Source: an uncultured Mucilaginibacter sp.
GTDB lineage: Bacteria; Bacteroidota; Bacteroidia; Sphingobacteriales; Sphingobacteriaceae
Reading direction: 5' to 3'
Length of the DNA stretch: 64,000 nt
Assembly (NCBI RefSeq): GCF_946479965.1
Contig: NZ_CAMLHX010000006.1
Span: 49,576-113,575 of the forward strand
Of the stretch, positions 14,886 through 22,855 are shown in pieces. The position numbers and the translations under genes were made by a program. Numbering within the stretch: the stretch's first letter is position 1; the number at the start of each line of letters is the position of its first letter. The notes below the pieces were generated by a model, which did no database searches, was not told the origin of the DNA, and saw only the letters and a program-made list of their open reading frames with translations.

Positions 14886-14895
14886 TTATAAGGAG

Positions 14896-15879
14896 ATGAA
14901 GAAAATTAAAGCAGGAATTGTAGGAGGAGCAGGATATACCGGCGGCGAAATGCTGCGGATATTGATCAATCACCCTGACGTGGAGATTGCCTTTGTGCAT
15001 AGCAACAGCAATGGAGGCAACCATGTGTACGTTGTGCACACTGATCTTTTCGGCGATACCGACATCCGCTTTACAGATACTCTTTCAACTGATATTGACG
15101 TACTGTTTTTATGCGTTGGCCATGGCGATGCGCGGAAGTTTTTAGAGGCAAACGAAATTCCTGATACAGTTAAGATCATTGACCTGAGTCAGGATTTTAG
15201 GTTAAAGGAAACCTCAACAATCGGCAGCAAAAAGTTTGTTTATGGCCTGCCTGAGTTAAACAGGAAATCAATTATATCGGCACAAAACATAGCCAACCCG
15301 GGTTGCTTTGCTACCACTTTGCAATTGGGCTTGTTGCCTTTGGCATCAAAAGGATTGTTGAATAGCGAAGTGCATATCTCTGCAACAACAGGCTCAACAG
15401 GAGCAGGGCAAAGTTTAGCTGCGACTTCGCATTTTACATGGCGTAACGATAATCTTTCGGTTTATAAAGCTTTCGGTCATCAGCATTTAAACGAGATCGG
15501 GCAGTCGCTTAACCAGCTACAGCCCGATTTTGGTCAAACCTTAAATTTTATTCCTTATCGCGGCGATTTTACAAGGGGCATTTTTGCGGCCATTCATTTA
15601 GACAGTGACTTGGAGGAAGACGAAGCGTTAAAACTTTATCACGACTTTTATGCCGAGCATCCATTTACACACGTTACTAGTAGAAATATCGACTTGAAGC
15701 AAGTGGTTAACACCAATAAAGTATTCTTGCAAGTTAAAAAACATGGTAATAAGTTATTTATAATAAGCATTTTAGACAATTTACTTAAAGGCGCGTCGGG
15801 CCAGGCAGTTCAGAACATGAACCTGCTGTTTGGACTGGATGAACGCGCCGGTTTACGACTGAAAGCAACGGGCTTTTAA
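14896..15879 (+). CDS. argC: N-acyl-gamma-glutamyl-phosphate reductase
   Basis: Reduces N-acylglutamyl-phosphate to the semialdehyde with NADPH (arginine biosynthesis). The start at 14896 (327 residues) is preferred over a longer in-frame start at 14815, because it is preceded by AAGGAG at a good distance and gives MKKIKAGIVGGAGYTGGEMLR, the Rossmann loop at the very N-terminus. The catalytic Cys lies in NPGCFATTLQLGLLPL (residue about 137). The dimer and substrate segment HQHLNEIGQSL is present. An evident Shine-Dalgarno is unusual for this phylum and may help re-initiation in the operon. Confidence 0.95.
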   Translation: MKKIKAGIVGGAGYTGGEMLRILINHPDVEIAFVHSNSNGGNHVYVVHTDLFGDTDIRFTDTLSTDIDVLFLCVGHGDARKFLEANEIPDTVKIIDLSQDFRLKETSTIGSKKFVYGLPELNRKSIISAQNIANPGCFATTLQLGLLPLASKGLLNSEVHISATTGSTGAGQSLAATSHFTWRNDNLSVYKAFGHQHLNEIGQSLNQLQPDFGQTLNFIPYRGDFTRGIFAAIHLDSDLEEDEALKLYHDFYAEHPFTHVTSRNIDLKQVVNTNKVFLQVKKHGNKLFIISILDNLLKGASGQAVQNMNLLFGLDERAGLRLKATGF

Positions 15880-15936
15880 GCCTACAACTCAATTGTAAAT
15901 CGTATTAACTAAGTATTTTAATTTAAATAGCTAACA

Positions 15937-17064
15937 ATGAAATTATTCGACGTATATCCAATCAATCCGATCAATATTGTTAAAGGTATTGGCAGTTTAG
16001 TTTATGATGATAAGGGCCAGGAGTATCTTGACCTGTATGGCGGCCATGCCGTTATTTCTATCGGGCACACCCACCCGCACTATGTAAAACGGCTGGAAGA
16101 CCAGCTGCATAAAATTGGTTTTTATTCTAACTCAATTGAGATTCCGATCCAGAAACAACTGGCCGAGAAATTAGGCCAGGTTTCGGGCAGGGAAGATTAT
16201 CAACTATTCTTATGTAACTCCGGTGCCGAAGCCAACGAGAATGCCATGAAGCTGGCTTCGTTTTACAATGGTAAAAAGAAAATAATTGCCTTTACAGGGG
16301 CATTTCACGGTCGTACATCACTCGCTGTTGCCGTTACTGATAATCCAAAGATCGTTCCGCCGGTAAATGAAAGCGACAATGTGGTACGTGTGCCATGGAA
16401 GGACGAAGCAGCATTAGAGCAAGCCTTTGCAGATAATGAGATTTCATCCGTAATTGTTGAAGGTATACAAGGTGTCGGCGGTATACAAGTGGCCCCTGAA
16501 AGCTTCTTGCAGAAGATCCGTTTGCTGTGTGATACGCATAATGCAGTCTTTATTGCCGATTCCATCCAATGCGGTTACGGCCGTTCGGGTAAGTTTTACT
16601 CGCATGATTACGCGAGAGTTGATGCAGATATATATACCATGGCCAAAGGAATAGGCAACGGATTTCCGATAGGAGCTATCAGTATATCGCCAAAAATACA
16701 ACCTGCATATGGAATGTTAGGCACCACGTTTGGTGGCAACCATTTGGCTTGCGCAGCAGCATTGGCTGTGTTGGAGGTTATGGAAGAAGGTAACTTAATG
16801 CAAAACGCCGCTGAGTGCGGTAGTTATTTGATAGATGAGTTAAACAAGTTTAAGCAGGTGAACGAAGTACGGGGTCGCGGCTTAATGATAGGGATTGATC
16901 TGCCTGCAGAATTTGCCCACGCTAAAAAAGACTTGCTGTTTAAGCACCATATATTTACCGGCGAAGCTAAACCCAATGTAATAAGGTTGCTGCCCGCTTT
17001 AAATTTAACCAAAGCATACGCCGATCAGTTTTTGGAGGCGTTTGATAAAGTAATAAATAACTAA
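15937..17064 (+). CDS. argD: Acyl-ornithine aminotransferase
   Basis: A PLP-dependent class III aminotransferase that converts the N-acylglutamate semialdehyde to N-acylornithine, with glutamate as donor. At 375 residues it is on the short side of the family but complete. Visible landmarks are the PLP phosphate-binding loop NSGAEANENAMKLA (about 98-111), FTGAFHGRTSLAVA, the DSIQCGYGRSGKFY segment (Asp that contacts the pyridine nitrogen), and the PLP lysine in TMAKGIGNGFPIGA (about 228-241). It follows argC by 57 bp in the same direction. The acyl group (acetyl or succinyl) is not decided by sequence. Confidence 0.94.
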   Translation: MKLFDVYPINPINIVKGIGSLVYDDKGQEYLDLYGGHAVISIGHTHPHYVKRLEDQLHKIGFYSNSIEIPIQKQLAEKLGQVSGREDYQLFLCNSGAEANENAMKLASFYNGKKKIIAFTGAFHGRTSLAVAVTDNPKIVPPVNESDNVVRVPWKDEAALEQAFADNEISSVIVEGIQGVGGIQVAPESFLQKIRLLCDTHNAVFIADSIQCGYGRSGKFYSHDYARVDADIYTMAKGIGNGFPIGAISISPKIQPAYGMLGTTFGGNHLACAAALAVLEVMEEGNLMQNAAECGSYLIDELNKFKQVNEVRGRGLMIGIDLPAEFAHAKKDLLFKHHIFTGEAKPNVIRLLPALNLTKAYADQFLEAFDKVINN

Positions 17065-17065
17065 A

Positions 17066-17175
17066 GCCCCCTCTAAATCTCTCCGCAACTGGCGGAGGAG
17101 ACTTGTTGAGGCTATTTATAAACATAAACAAATTAAAAAATCCCTCTCCTTTAGCAGAGGGATTTAGGGTGACGC
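17066..17175. repeat. Intergenic palindrome, CCCTCT/AGAGGG type
   Basis: The gap between argD and argF' holds CTCCGCAACTGGCGGAG (17079-17095), a perfect hairpin, and AAATCCCTCT followed by AGAGGGATTT (17139-17166), another hairpin. The outer words CCCTCTAAATC and ATTTAGGG are mutually related. The segment could fold into a large structure in the operon messenger; no ORF is seen. Confidence 0.6.
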
Positions 17176-17178
17176 ACT

Positions 17179-18126
17179 ATGAAACTTTTTACATCCGTAC
17201 ACGACGTAACCGACATTAATGCCCTTGTGGCTGATGCTTTGGCGCTAAAGAAAGATCCATTTGCGCACCAGCATTTGGGTAAGAACAAAACCATCGGGCT
17301 GGTTTTTTTAAATCCAAGCCTGCGTACGCGTATGAGTACACAAAAGGCCGCTACCAATTTGGGTATGAACGCTATGGTGCTTAATATAGACAAGGAAGGC
17401 TGGGCCTTAGAATTGCGTGACGGCGCTATAATGAACGGTACGACCGTCGAGCACATCCGCGAGGCTGCGGCTGTGTTGGGGCAGTATGTTGATATTATTG
17501 GCGTTCGCTCGTTTCCGGGTTTAAAGGATAGGGAAGAAGATTATACTGAAACCGTATTTAACAAGTTTGTTGAGTTTTGTGGTGTGCCGATTGTAAGTCT
17601 GGAATCAGCTACACGCCACCCCCTTCAAAGTTTAGCCGATCTTGTTACCATAACCGAATTAAAAACTCGTCCGCGCCCTAAAGTTGTGCTCACATGGGCA
17701 CCGCATATAAAGGCCCTGCCGCAGGCTGTACCCAATTCTTTTGCAGAATGGATGTGCAAGGCTGATGTCGATTTTACAATCGCGCACCCGGCCGGTTACG
17801 AGTTAAATACTGATTTTACCGATGGAGCAACCATCACACATGATCAGGATGCAGCATTGGCCGATGCGGATTTCATCTACGTAAAAAACTGGTCGGCTTA
17901 CGAGCCTTATGGCCAGATTTTACCGGGAAATGAAGACTGGATGCTGACCAATGAGAAAATAAAGAACACCAACAATGCCAAAGTAATGCATTGTTTGCCC
18001 GTACGCCGCAATTTAGAGCTATCTGACGAGATATTAGACGGGCCGCACTCTGTCGTAGTGCACGAGGCCGGGAACCGCGAGTGGGCAGCGCAGGCCGTTT
18101 TGAAGAAGATGTTGGAGAGTTTGTAG
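17179..18126 (+). CDS. argF': N-acylornithine carbamoyltransferase
   Basis: Transfers carbamoyl to N-acetyl- or N-succinyl-ornithine, giving N-acylcitrulline. The carbamoyl-phosphate motif appears as NPSLRTRMSTQ (45-55; STRT of ordinary OTCase is replaced by SLRTR). The motifs ATRHPLQSLADL and MHCLPVRRN are typical of this special transcarbamylase group. From memory, the residue that separates the two substrates lies in the G-T-x-x-E-H loop: Pro90 in the succinyl enzyme of Bacteroides, Glu in the Xanthomonas acetyl enzyme. Here position 90 is Val (GTTVEH). At 315 residues it is of normal length. An argE-like deacylase and argH are outside this window. Confidence 0.93.
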   Translation: MKLFTSVHDVTDINALVADALALKKDPFAHQHLGKNKTIGLVFLNPSLRTRMSTQKAATNLGMNAMVLNIDKEGWALELRDGAIMNGTTVEHIREAAAVLGQYVDIIGVRSFPGLKDREEDYTETVFNKFVEFCGVPIVSLESATRHPLQSLADLVTITELKTRPRPKVVLTWAPHIKALPQAVPNSFAEWMCKADVDFTIAHPAGYELNTDFTDGATITHDQDAALADADFIYVKNWSAYEPYGQILPGNEDWMLTNEKIKNTNNAKVMHCLPVRRNLELSDEILDGPHSVVVHEAGNREWAAQAVLKKMLESL

Positions 18127-18133
18127 TTTACTC

Positions 18134-18550
18134 GTGAAAGGAAACTCCATCAATTTCTCTTTGGAAGAATTGGAGGGCGGTAAAATTTTATCCGTTCCTG
18201 AAGATTCTTCTTACCTCGTTAGAACGGCCAACGAGTTAAGGAAAAAGAAATTAATAGATTTCGAAATAGAAGATCTGAGGTTGATGATAGGCCAGAATAT
18301 TTCACTCAATTATTTGTTGCCTTTAGCAATAGATGTATTAAACAAAGATATCTTGGCAGAAGGCGATTTTTATCCAGGTGATTTGCTGAAAAATGTCTTA
18401 GATGTGGATGAGAGTGTCTGGAAAGTTAACAATCAACTTTTCAGAAAGATTAAAGAATTGCTTTTAAATAATATTGATCGTATAAACGGATCTGAAACAA
18501 TTGATAGCGTTAAAATATCCGTTAGCCGTTTCACAAATCTTGATTCTTGA
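18134..18550 (+). CDS. CdiI-like immunity family protein
   Basis: A 138-residue protein starting at GTG, 7 bp after the argF' stop. Its core SYLVRTANELRKKKLIDFEIEDLRLMIGQNISLNYLLPLAIDVL, followed by AEGDFYPGDLLKNVL, matches the family annotated as contact-dependent growth inhibition immunity protein (CdiI_3 in Pfam, by my recollection of the pattern). No toxin (CdiA, Rhs or WXG-type) gene is near, so it is an orphan. The family label may not describe its role. Tight spacing suggests co-transcription with the arginine genes. Cytoplasmic, no signal peptide. Confidence 0.65.
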   Translation: MKGNSINFSLEELEGGKILSVPEDSSYLVRTANELRKKKLIDFEIEDLRLMIGQNISLNYLLPLAIDVLNKDILAEGDFYPGDLLKNVLDVDESVWKVNNQLFRKIKELLLNNIDRINGSETIDSVKISVSRFTNLDS

Positions 18551-18574
18551 CTCTTACCTCTTGATTCTAAAAAG

Positions 18575-19177
18575 ATGTACATCCCCAAAATCAACCTAAT
18601 GCCCGACCAGCAGGAAGCTATCAGTTTCATGCAGCGGTACAGCTTTGCTACACTGGTAACAGTTGCCAATGGTATACCATCTGCAACGCATTTGCCTTTT
18701 GTAGTAGAGCAACGGGATGGTAAGGTTGTATTGATATCCCATCTGGCTAAAGCCAACCCGCAGGCAGATGAATTATTGAATGGCAAAGCTTTAGTAATAT
18801 TTGCTGAGCCTCACGCGTATATATCAACCAAACATTACGAGCACGAAAGAAATGTTCCCACCTGGAATTATATTGCAGTGCATGCTTATGGAACTGCAAC
18901 ACTAATAGAAAGCCCGGAAAAGAAAACCGCCTTATTAGCGCAAACCATAAACTTTTACGAAGCGGCCTATATGCAACAATGGCAAGCCCTGCCTGATGAT
19001 TATAAACTGAATATGATGAAAGGCATTGTAGGTTTTGAGATTGTGGTTGATGATTTACAAGGCAAAAAGAAGATCAGTCAGAACCGCAGCGAAATAGAAA
19101 AGCAAAACATTATAAACGAGCTGAGTAACAGCCCGGATAGTGCGGCGAAGAATATCGCCGGCTACATGAGATCATAG
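18575..19177 (+). CDS. paiB: PaiB-type FMN-binding protein
   Basis: A 200-residue protein of the PaiB / FMN-binding negative transcriptional regulator family, with a split-barrel flavin-binding fold. Recognisable blocks are MYIPKINLMPDQQEAISFMQRYSFATLVTV at the N-terminus, ATHLPFVVEQRDGKVVLISHLAKANPQ, FAEPHAYISTKHYEHERNVPTWNYIAVHAYG (the conserved YISP-Y-VPTWNY type segment) and KMMKGIVGFEI-like MNMMKGIVGFEIVVDDLQGKKKISQNR at the end. In Bacillus, PaiB acts with the acetyltransferase PaiA; here GNAT genes lie upstream in the same cluster, but a functional link is only a suggestion. It is the last gene before a convergent antiporter gene. Confidence 0.88.
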   Translation: MYIPKINLMPDQQEAISFMQRYSFATLVTVANGIPSATHLPFVVEQRDGKVVLISHLAKANPQADELLNGKALVIFAEPHAYISTKHYEHERNVPTWNYIAVHAYGTATLIESPEKKTALLAQTINFYEAAYMQQWQALPDDYKLNMMKGIVGFEIVVDDLQGKKKISQNRSEIEKQNIINELSNSPDSAAKNIAGYMRS

Positions 19178-19180
19178 ATA

Positions 19181-20425
19181 CTACGACTCAGGTTCAACTG
19201 AAGCATTGATCAACCTGTTTAATGTTAAGCCCTGTACAATTACCGAGAATATCACAATAAAATAAGCACCTGCCAATATAGTGTGCTTGTAAGGTCCTGC
19301 CGGCAAGGCTAAAGCAAGCGCTATGGATATACCGCCTCTTAAGCCTGCCCAGGTAAGTATGTTAATGCTCTTATAGCTGACATCCAGCGTGCGTTTTAAA
19401 AATGTTAAAGGCAGCATTATACTCAGCCAACGGGCTACTAAAATTGCAGCTATGCCTATACCGCCTGCCAACCAATATTTATTTAAAAATGGGAGGTTCA
19501 GCATCTGCAAGCCTATCATTACAAATAAAATGGTGTTCAGCATTTCGTCTATCAGTTCCCAAAATTTTTCAAGCGCCTGATGTGAACGTTCGTTATTATC
19601 AACGTTTATAGAGCGGGTACCGGCAAATAAGCCTGCTGATACTACTGCCAGCGGAATAGAAAAATCGAGATAAGCAGCAGAAACGGATATACTCATTACC
19701 AATGCCAGCGACACAAGCACTATTGTTTGAAAATCATTAATAGATTTCATCAGTCTGAAAGCTATAAAACCCATACCCAATCCCAGAAATATTCCACCAA
19801 ACACCGATTTAACAAACAGAAAGGCCGCTTCGGCAAAGTCAATATCGGCTGTACCGGTACGCGTTATTTGCAGTAGTGTTATAAACAGAACCAGGCCAAT
19901 ACCATCATTAAACAAAGATTCGCCGGAAATTATGGTTTCCAGTTTAGCCGGCAGTTTGGAGTTTTTTACAAGGGCGCTTACGGCAACCGGATCAGTAGGA
20001 GAGATGAGGGCGCCAAACAGAAAGCAATAGAGCAGTGGTATATCAAAATCAAATAAGCGGGTAACGCCATAAAACAGCGATCCAAAAATGCTGCACGACA
20101 AGATAACGCCCACGGTGCTTAAAATAAAAACCGGTCGCATTTCCTTTTTTAGCCGCTTGGTATTTAGCGTAAATGCTCCCGAAAACAACAGGAAACCTAA
20201 CATGATATCCAACACAGTTTCTGAAAAATCTATATTACGCGCCAGTGCAGTTAAATACCGTACAGAATTTGGATACAGGTTGTTAATAGTGATCGTAATC
20301 ATAGACCCTATTATGGCTATACTAACAACACCAATTGTGCCTGGCAGCTTAACAAACCGAGCATTGATGTAGGAGTAAAACGCACTTACAATAACCAGGA
20401 AGGTTATCAGTATAAAAAGATCCAT
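19181..20425 (-). CDS. Na+/H+ antiporter, CPA1/NhaP type
   Basis: A 414-residue inner-membrane protein with about 12 hydrophobic segments, of the monovalent cation:proton antiporter-1 family. The CPA1 hallmark motifs are present: FGALISPTDPVAVSALVKN (TM5, Asp of the transport site) and ISGESLFNDGIGLVLFI (TM6, Asn-Asp pair), then LTWAGLRGGISIALALALP in TM11. It ends soon after TM12 and lacks the long cytoplasmic tail found in NhaP relatives. It probably serves sodium and pH homeostasis. It lies 5 bp downstream of the NDH-2 gene on the same strand, so the two form a probable operon. Confidence 0.92.
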   Translation of the reverse strand: MDLFILITFLVIVSAFYSYINARFVKLPGTIGVVSIAIIGSMITITINNLYPNSVRYLTALARNIDFSETVLDIMLGFLLFSGAFTLNTKRLKKEMRPVFILSTVGVILSCSIFGSLFYGVTRLFDFDIPLLYCFLFGALISPTDPVAVSALVKNSKLPAKLETIISGESLFNDGIGLVLFITLLQITRTGTADIDFAEAAFLFVKSVFGGIFLGLGMGFIAFRLMKSINDFQTIVLVSLALVMSISVSAAYLDFSIPLAVVSAGLFAGTRSINVDNNERSHQALEKFWELIDEMLNTILFVMIGLQMLNLPFLNKYWLAGGIGIAAILVARWLSIMLPLTFLKRTLDVSYKSINILTWAGLRGGISIALALALPAGPYKHTILAGAYFIVIFSVIVQGLTLNRLINASVEPES

Positions 20426-20430
20426 ATCAG

Positions 20431-21741
20431 TTATTGCTCATGGTCTACCGTGCGTGTTTGGGTATTAAAGGGTCGTAATATAAGCCTATTGTCGCTGTTT
20501 TTGGTCATGTAGTTTATTACCCATTCCATAAATACCGCCGCTTTATTAGAAAACCCCGCCAGCGACATAATATGCACAAAGCCCCACAATACCCAGGCAA
20601 CAAAGCCTGTTAAATGTAGTTTGCCCAGATCGGCCAGGGCCTTATTGCGGCCAACGGTGGCCAAAGTCCCTTTATCACGATATTTGAATGGTTCGGTAGG
20701 TTCACCTTTAAGCAGGTGTTGCAGGTTTTTAGCCAGCCATACGCCTTGTTGTATGGCGACGGGGGCCACGCCGGGATGCCCGTTCGGGAATTCCTCCGTT
20801 ACAACGGCAGATACATCGCCTATGGCAAAAATATTCTGATAACCTGATACGCGATTTATTTCATCGGTTTGGATGCGTGCACCACGGGCGATGGTAGCAC
20901 CGGCCAGGCCTTCGGGCACTTCGCCCTTAACACCTGCTGCCCAAAAAACGTTATGGGTTTTTATAACCTGTCCGTTGTTTATTGTTAGCTCCAATCCATC
21001 ATAACTTTGTACCCGCACGCCGTTATAAACCGTCACCTTATCGCCCTGCAAATACTCTTTGGCTACGCGGGATGCTTTTTCAGACATTGCCGCAAGCAGT
21101 CGTTCCTTGCTCTCAATTAGGTAAACCCTCATGTGCTGTTCCCTTAAGTATCTGTAGTCCTTATTCAATATCAAACGGCGCATTTCGGCCAGCGCACCTG
21201 ATAGTTCAACCCCGGTAGGCCCGCCGCCAACTACTACAAAGGTCATCAGCGCTTCGCGTTCCACAATGTCTTGGGTAATCAACGCCTTTTCTAAATTCTG
21301 TAATACCAGCACACGAATGTTCAGGGCCTCGGGTACGTTTTTCATAGGCATGGCAAAACGCGCTATCTGGTCGTTACCCAAAAAATTAGTGTTTGATCCG
21401 GTCGCTATAACCAGGTAATCATAATGGATCTCGCCGATGCTGGTAGTAACCGTATTGCTTTGAGGGTTTATTTGTTTAACGTTAGTAAGGTTAAAATTAA
21501 AATTGTTTTGAAAGGTGAAGATGCGGCGGATAGGAAAAGCTATAGAATCTGCCGGTAATGCGCCAACCGCCACCTGATATAATAGCGGCTGAAAAGTGTG
21601 ATAGTTGTGTTTATCCAGCATTAATATCTCAACCGGGGCGTCCTTTAACTTTTTAGCTAATTGTATGCCGGCAAAGCCTGCTCCAATAATAACTATGCGC
21701 GGTTTTGGGTTATTGTTCTTATTAATGTTAGGCATTTGCAA
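20431..21741 (-). CDS. ndh: Type II NADH dehydrogenase (NDH-2-like)
   Basis: A 436-residue FAD/NAD(P)-dependent oxidoreductase that passes electrons from NADH to quinone without pumping protons, peripherally bound to the inner membrane. The FAD loop IIGAGFAG is at 18-25, the NAD loop FVVVGGGPTGVELSGALAE at about 170-188, and the second FAD motif YQNIFAIGDVSAV at about 300. The segment FQPLLYQVAVGALPADSIAFPIR is typical of NDH-2. The C-terminus (VAWVLWGFVHIMSLAGFSNKAAVFMEWVINYMTKN) is an amphipathic membrane-anchoring region. It is upstream of the antiporter gene with a 5-bp gap. Confidence 0.92.
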   Translation of the reverse strand: MQMPNINKNNNPKPRIVIIGAGFAGIQLAKKLKDAPVEILMLDKHNYHTFQPLLYQVAVGALPADSIAFPIRRIFTFQNNFNFNLTNVKQINPQSNTVTTSIGEIHYDYLVIATGSNTNFLGNDQIARFAMPMKNVPEALNIRVLVLQNLEKALITQDIVEREALMTFVVVGGGPTGVELSGALAEMRRLILNKDYRYLREQHMRVYLIESKERLLAAMSEKASRVAKEYLQGDKVTVYNGVRVQSYDGLELTINNGQVIKTHNVFWAAGVKGEVPEGLAGATIARGARIQTDEINRVSGYQNIFAIGDVSAVVTEEFPNGHPGVAPVAIQQGVWLAKNLQHLLKGEPTEPFKYRDKGTLATVGRNKALADLGKLHLTGFVAWVLWGFVHIMSLAGFSNKAAVFMEWVINYMTKNSDNRLILRPFNTQTRTVDHEQ

Positions 21742-21815
21742 TAAACTTAGCTATTTGCTGCTAATAATGGCTGCGTGTATAAAATAAAAATGTGCAATGG
21801 TTATATTGCGTTAAA

Positions 21816-22784
21816 ATGAAGAACATGAAAAACCTGATACTGTTTTTATTGGCGATTATATTGACTGGTGCCGTGCAGGCGCAGGTTAAACCTGTTGACA
21901 GCTGGACCGATGGCAAATACGTTAGCGTTAACGGTGCAAAACTATGGGTAGTTACAGTGGGAGAGGGCGACCCGATAATTTTTATTTCAGGCGGACCGGG
22001 TGGCGCGCATCCCGGTTTAAGGAGCTTTGACCCGCTCGCGGAAAAACACCATCAATTAATATACTTTGATGGTTTTGGGAGAGGTAAATCAGATACAGCT
22101 AAAATAGTAACTGAATATACTATTGCCCGTGATGTGGAAGATATTGAAGGTTTACGTAAAGCCCTAAAACTGAATAAAATATCAGTTCTCGGACATTCGT
22201 ACGGTGGCGTAGTGGCCCAAGGTTACGCCATAAAGTATCCCCAAAACGTAAGTCATCTAATTTTGGCTGATACCTTTCACAGTTTTATTATGTGGCAGGA
22301 AAACGATGACAACTCTAATCACGAAATAAGAACAGGTTACCCTGAAGTTTGGGATGCCCTGATGAAGATCCGTGAGCAAGGAGCGGTATCAAGCGATAAA
22401 CAGCATCAGGATATTTACGGGAAGGTGCCTTACGGATTTTTGTATGGCTATAATCCCGACAAATTTGCTGCCCGCGGAGGTAAGCCTTATCCCAATTCTT
22501 TCAATAGTAAATTGTATTACCAGATGGTAGGTAAAGACGGCGATTTTATTGTGGGTAATGATATTGGTAACTTTGATTTCCGCAAGCAATTAAAGGATCT
22601 TAAAATGCCGATATTGATTGTGACCGGGCGTTACGATAGGGTAGCAGTGCCCTGGATGGCGGTTAAGTACAAAGAGTACTGCCCGCAGGCACAATTTGTG
22701 ATGTTTGAAAAATCGGGTCATAACCCGCAGGTGGAAGAACCCGAAAAAGAGTTTCAGATCATTAATGATTTTTTATCAAAATAA
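21816..22784 (+). CDS. Secreted alpha/beta hydrolase, aminopeptidase-like
   Basis: A 322-residue alpha/beta-hydrolase with a signal peptide (start at 21816; the upstream ATG at 21792 would add polar residues before the signal; a third ATG at 21825 is also possible). Cleavage is likely after GAVQAQ. The nucleophile elbow GHSYGG places Ser128. The oxyanion-region motif SGGPGGAHPG near residue 60 is the HGGPG-like element of the proline iminopeptidase branch. The His lies in KSGHNPQVEEPEKEF, and an Asp in TGRYDRVAVP completes the triad. It may cleave N-terminal residues from peptides in the periplasm; the real substrate is unknown. Confidence 0.88.
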   Translation: MKNMKNLILFLLAIILTGAVQAQVKPVDSWTDGKYVSVNGAKLWVVTVGEGDPIIFISGGPGGAHPGLRSFDPLAEKHHQLIYFDGFGRGKSDTAKIVTEYTIARDVEDIEGLRKALKLNKISVLGHSYGGVVAQGYAIKYPQNVSHLILADTFHSFIMWQENDDNSNHEIRTGYPEVWDALMKIREQGAVSSDKQHQDIYGKVPYGFLYGYNPDKFAARGGKPYPNSFNSKLYYQMVGKDGDFIVGNDIGNFDFRKQLKDLKMPILIVTGRYDRVAVPWMAVKYKEYCPQAQFVMFEKSGHNPQVEEPEKEFQIINDFLSK

Positions 22785-22800
22785 ATTTGCGATATAAATG

Positions 22801-22837
22801 AAAAGACCTGCATATTTAATATGCAGGTCTTTTTTTA
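22801..22837. terminator. 15-bp perfect bidirectional terminator
   Basis: The arms 22801-22815 and 22819-22833 are perfectly complementary with a 3-nt loop. An A-run on the left and seven T on the right allow use by both converging genes, the hydrolase (plus) and citrate synthase (minus). Confidence 0.9.
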
Positions 22838-22855
22838 TGATAAGTTTTTATACAA

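Noticed and set aside
14815..14895. Upstream start for argC
   Set aside because: It would overlap the GNAT gene by 71 bp and add 27 non-conserved residues before the Rossmann loop; AAGGAG before 14896 marks the start.
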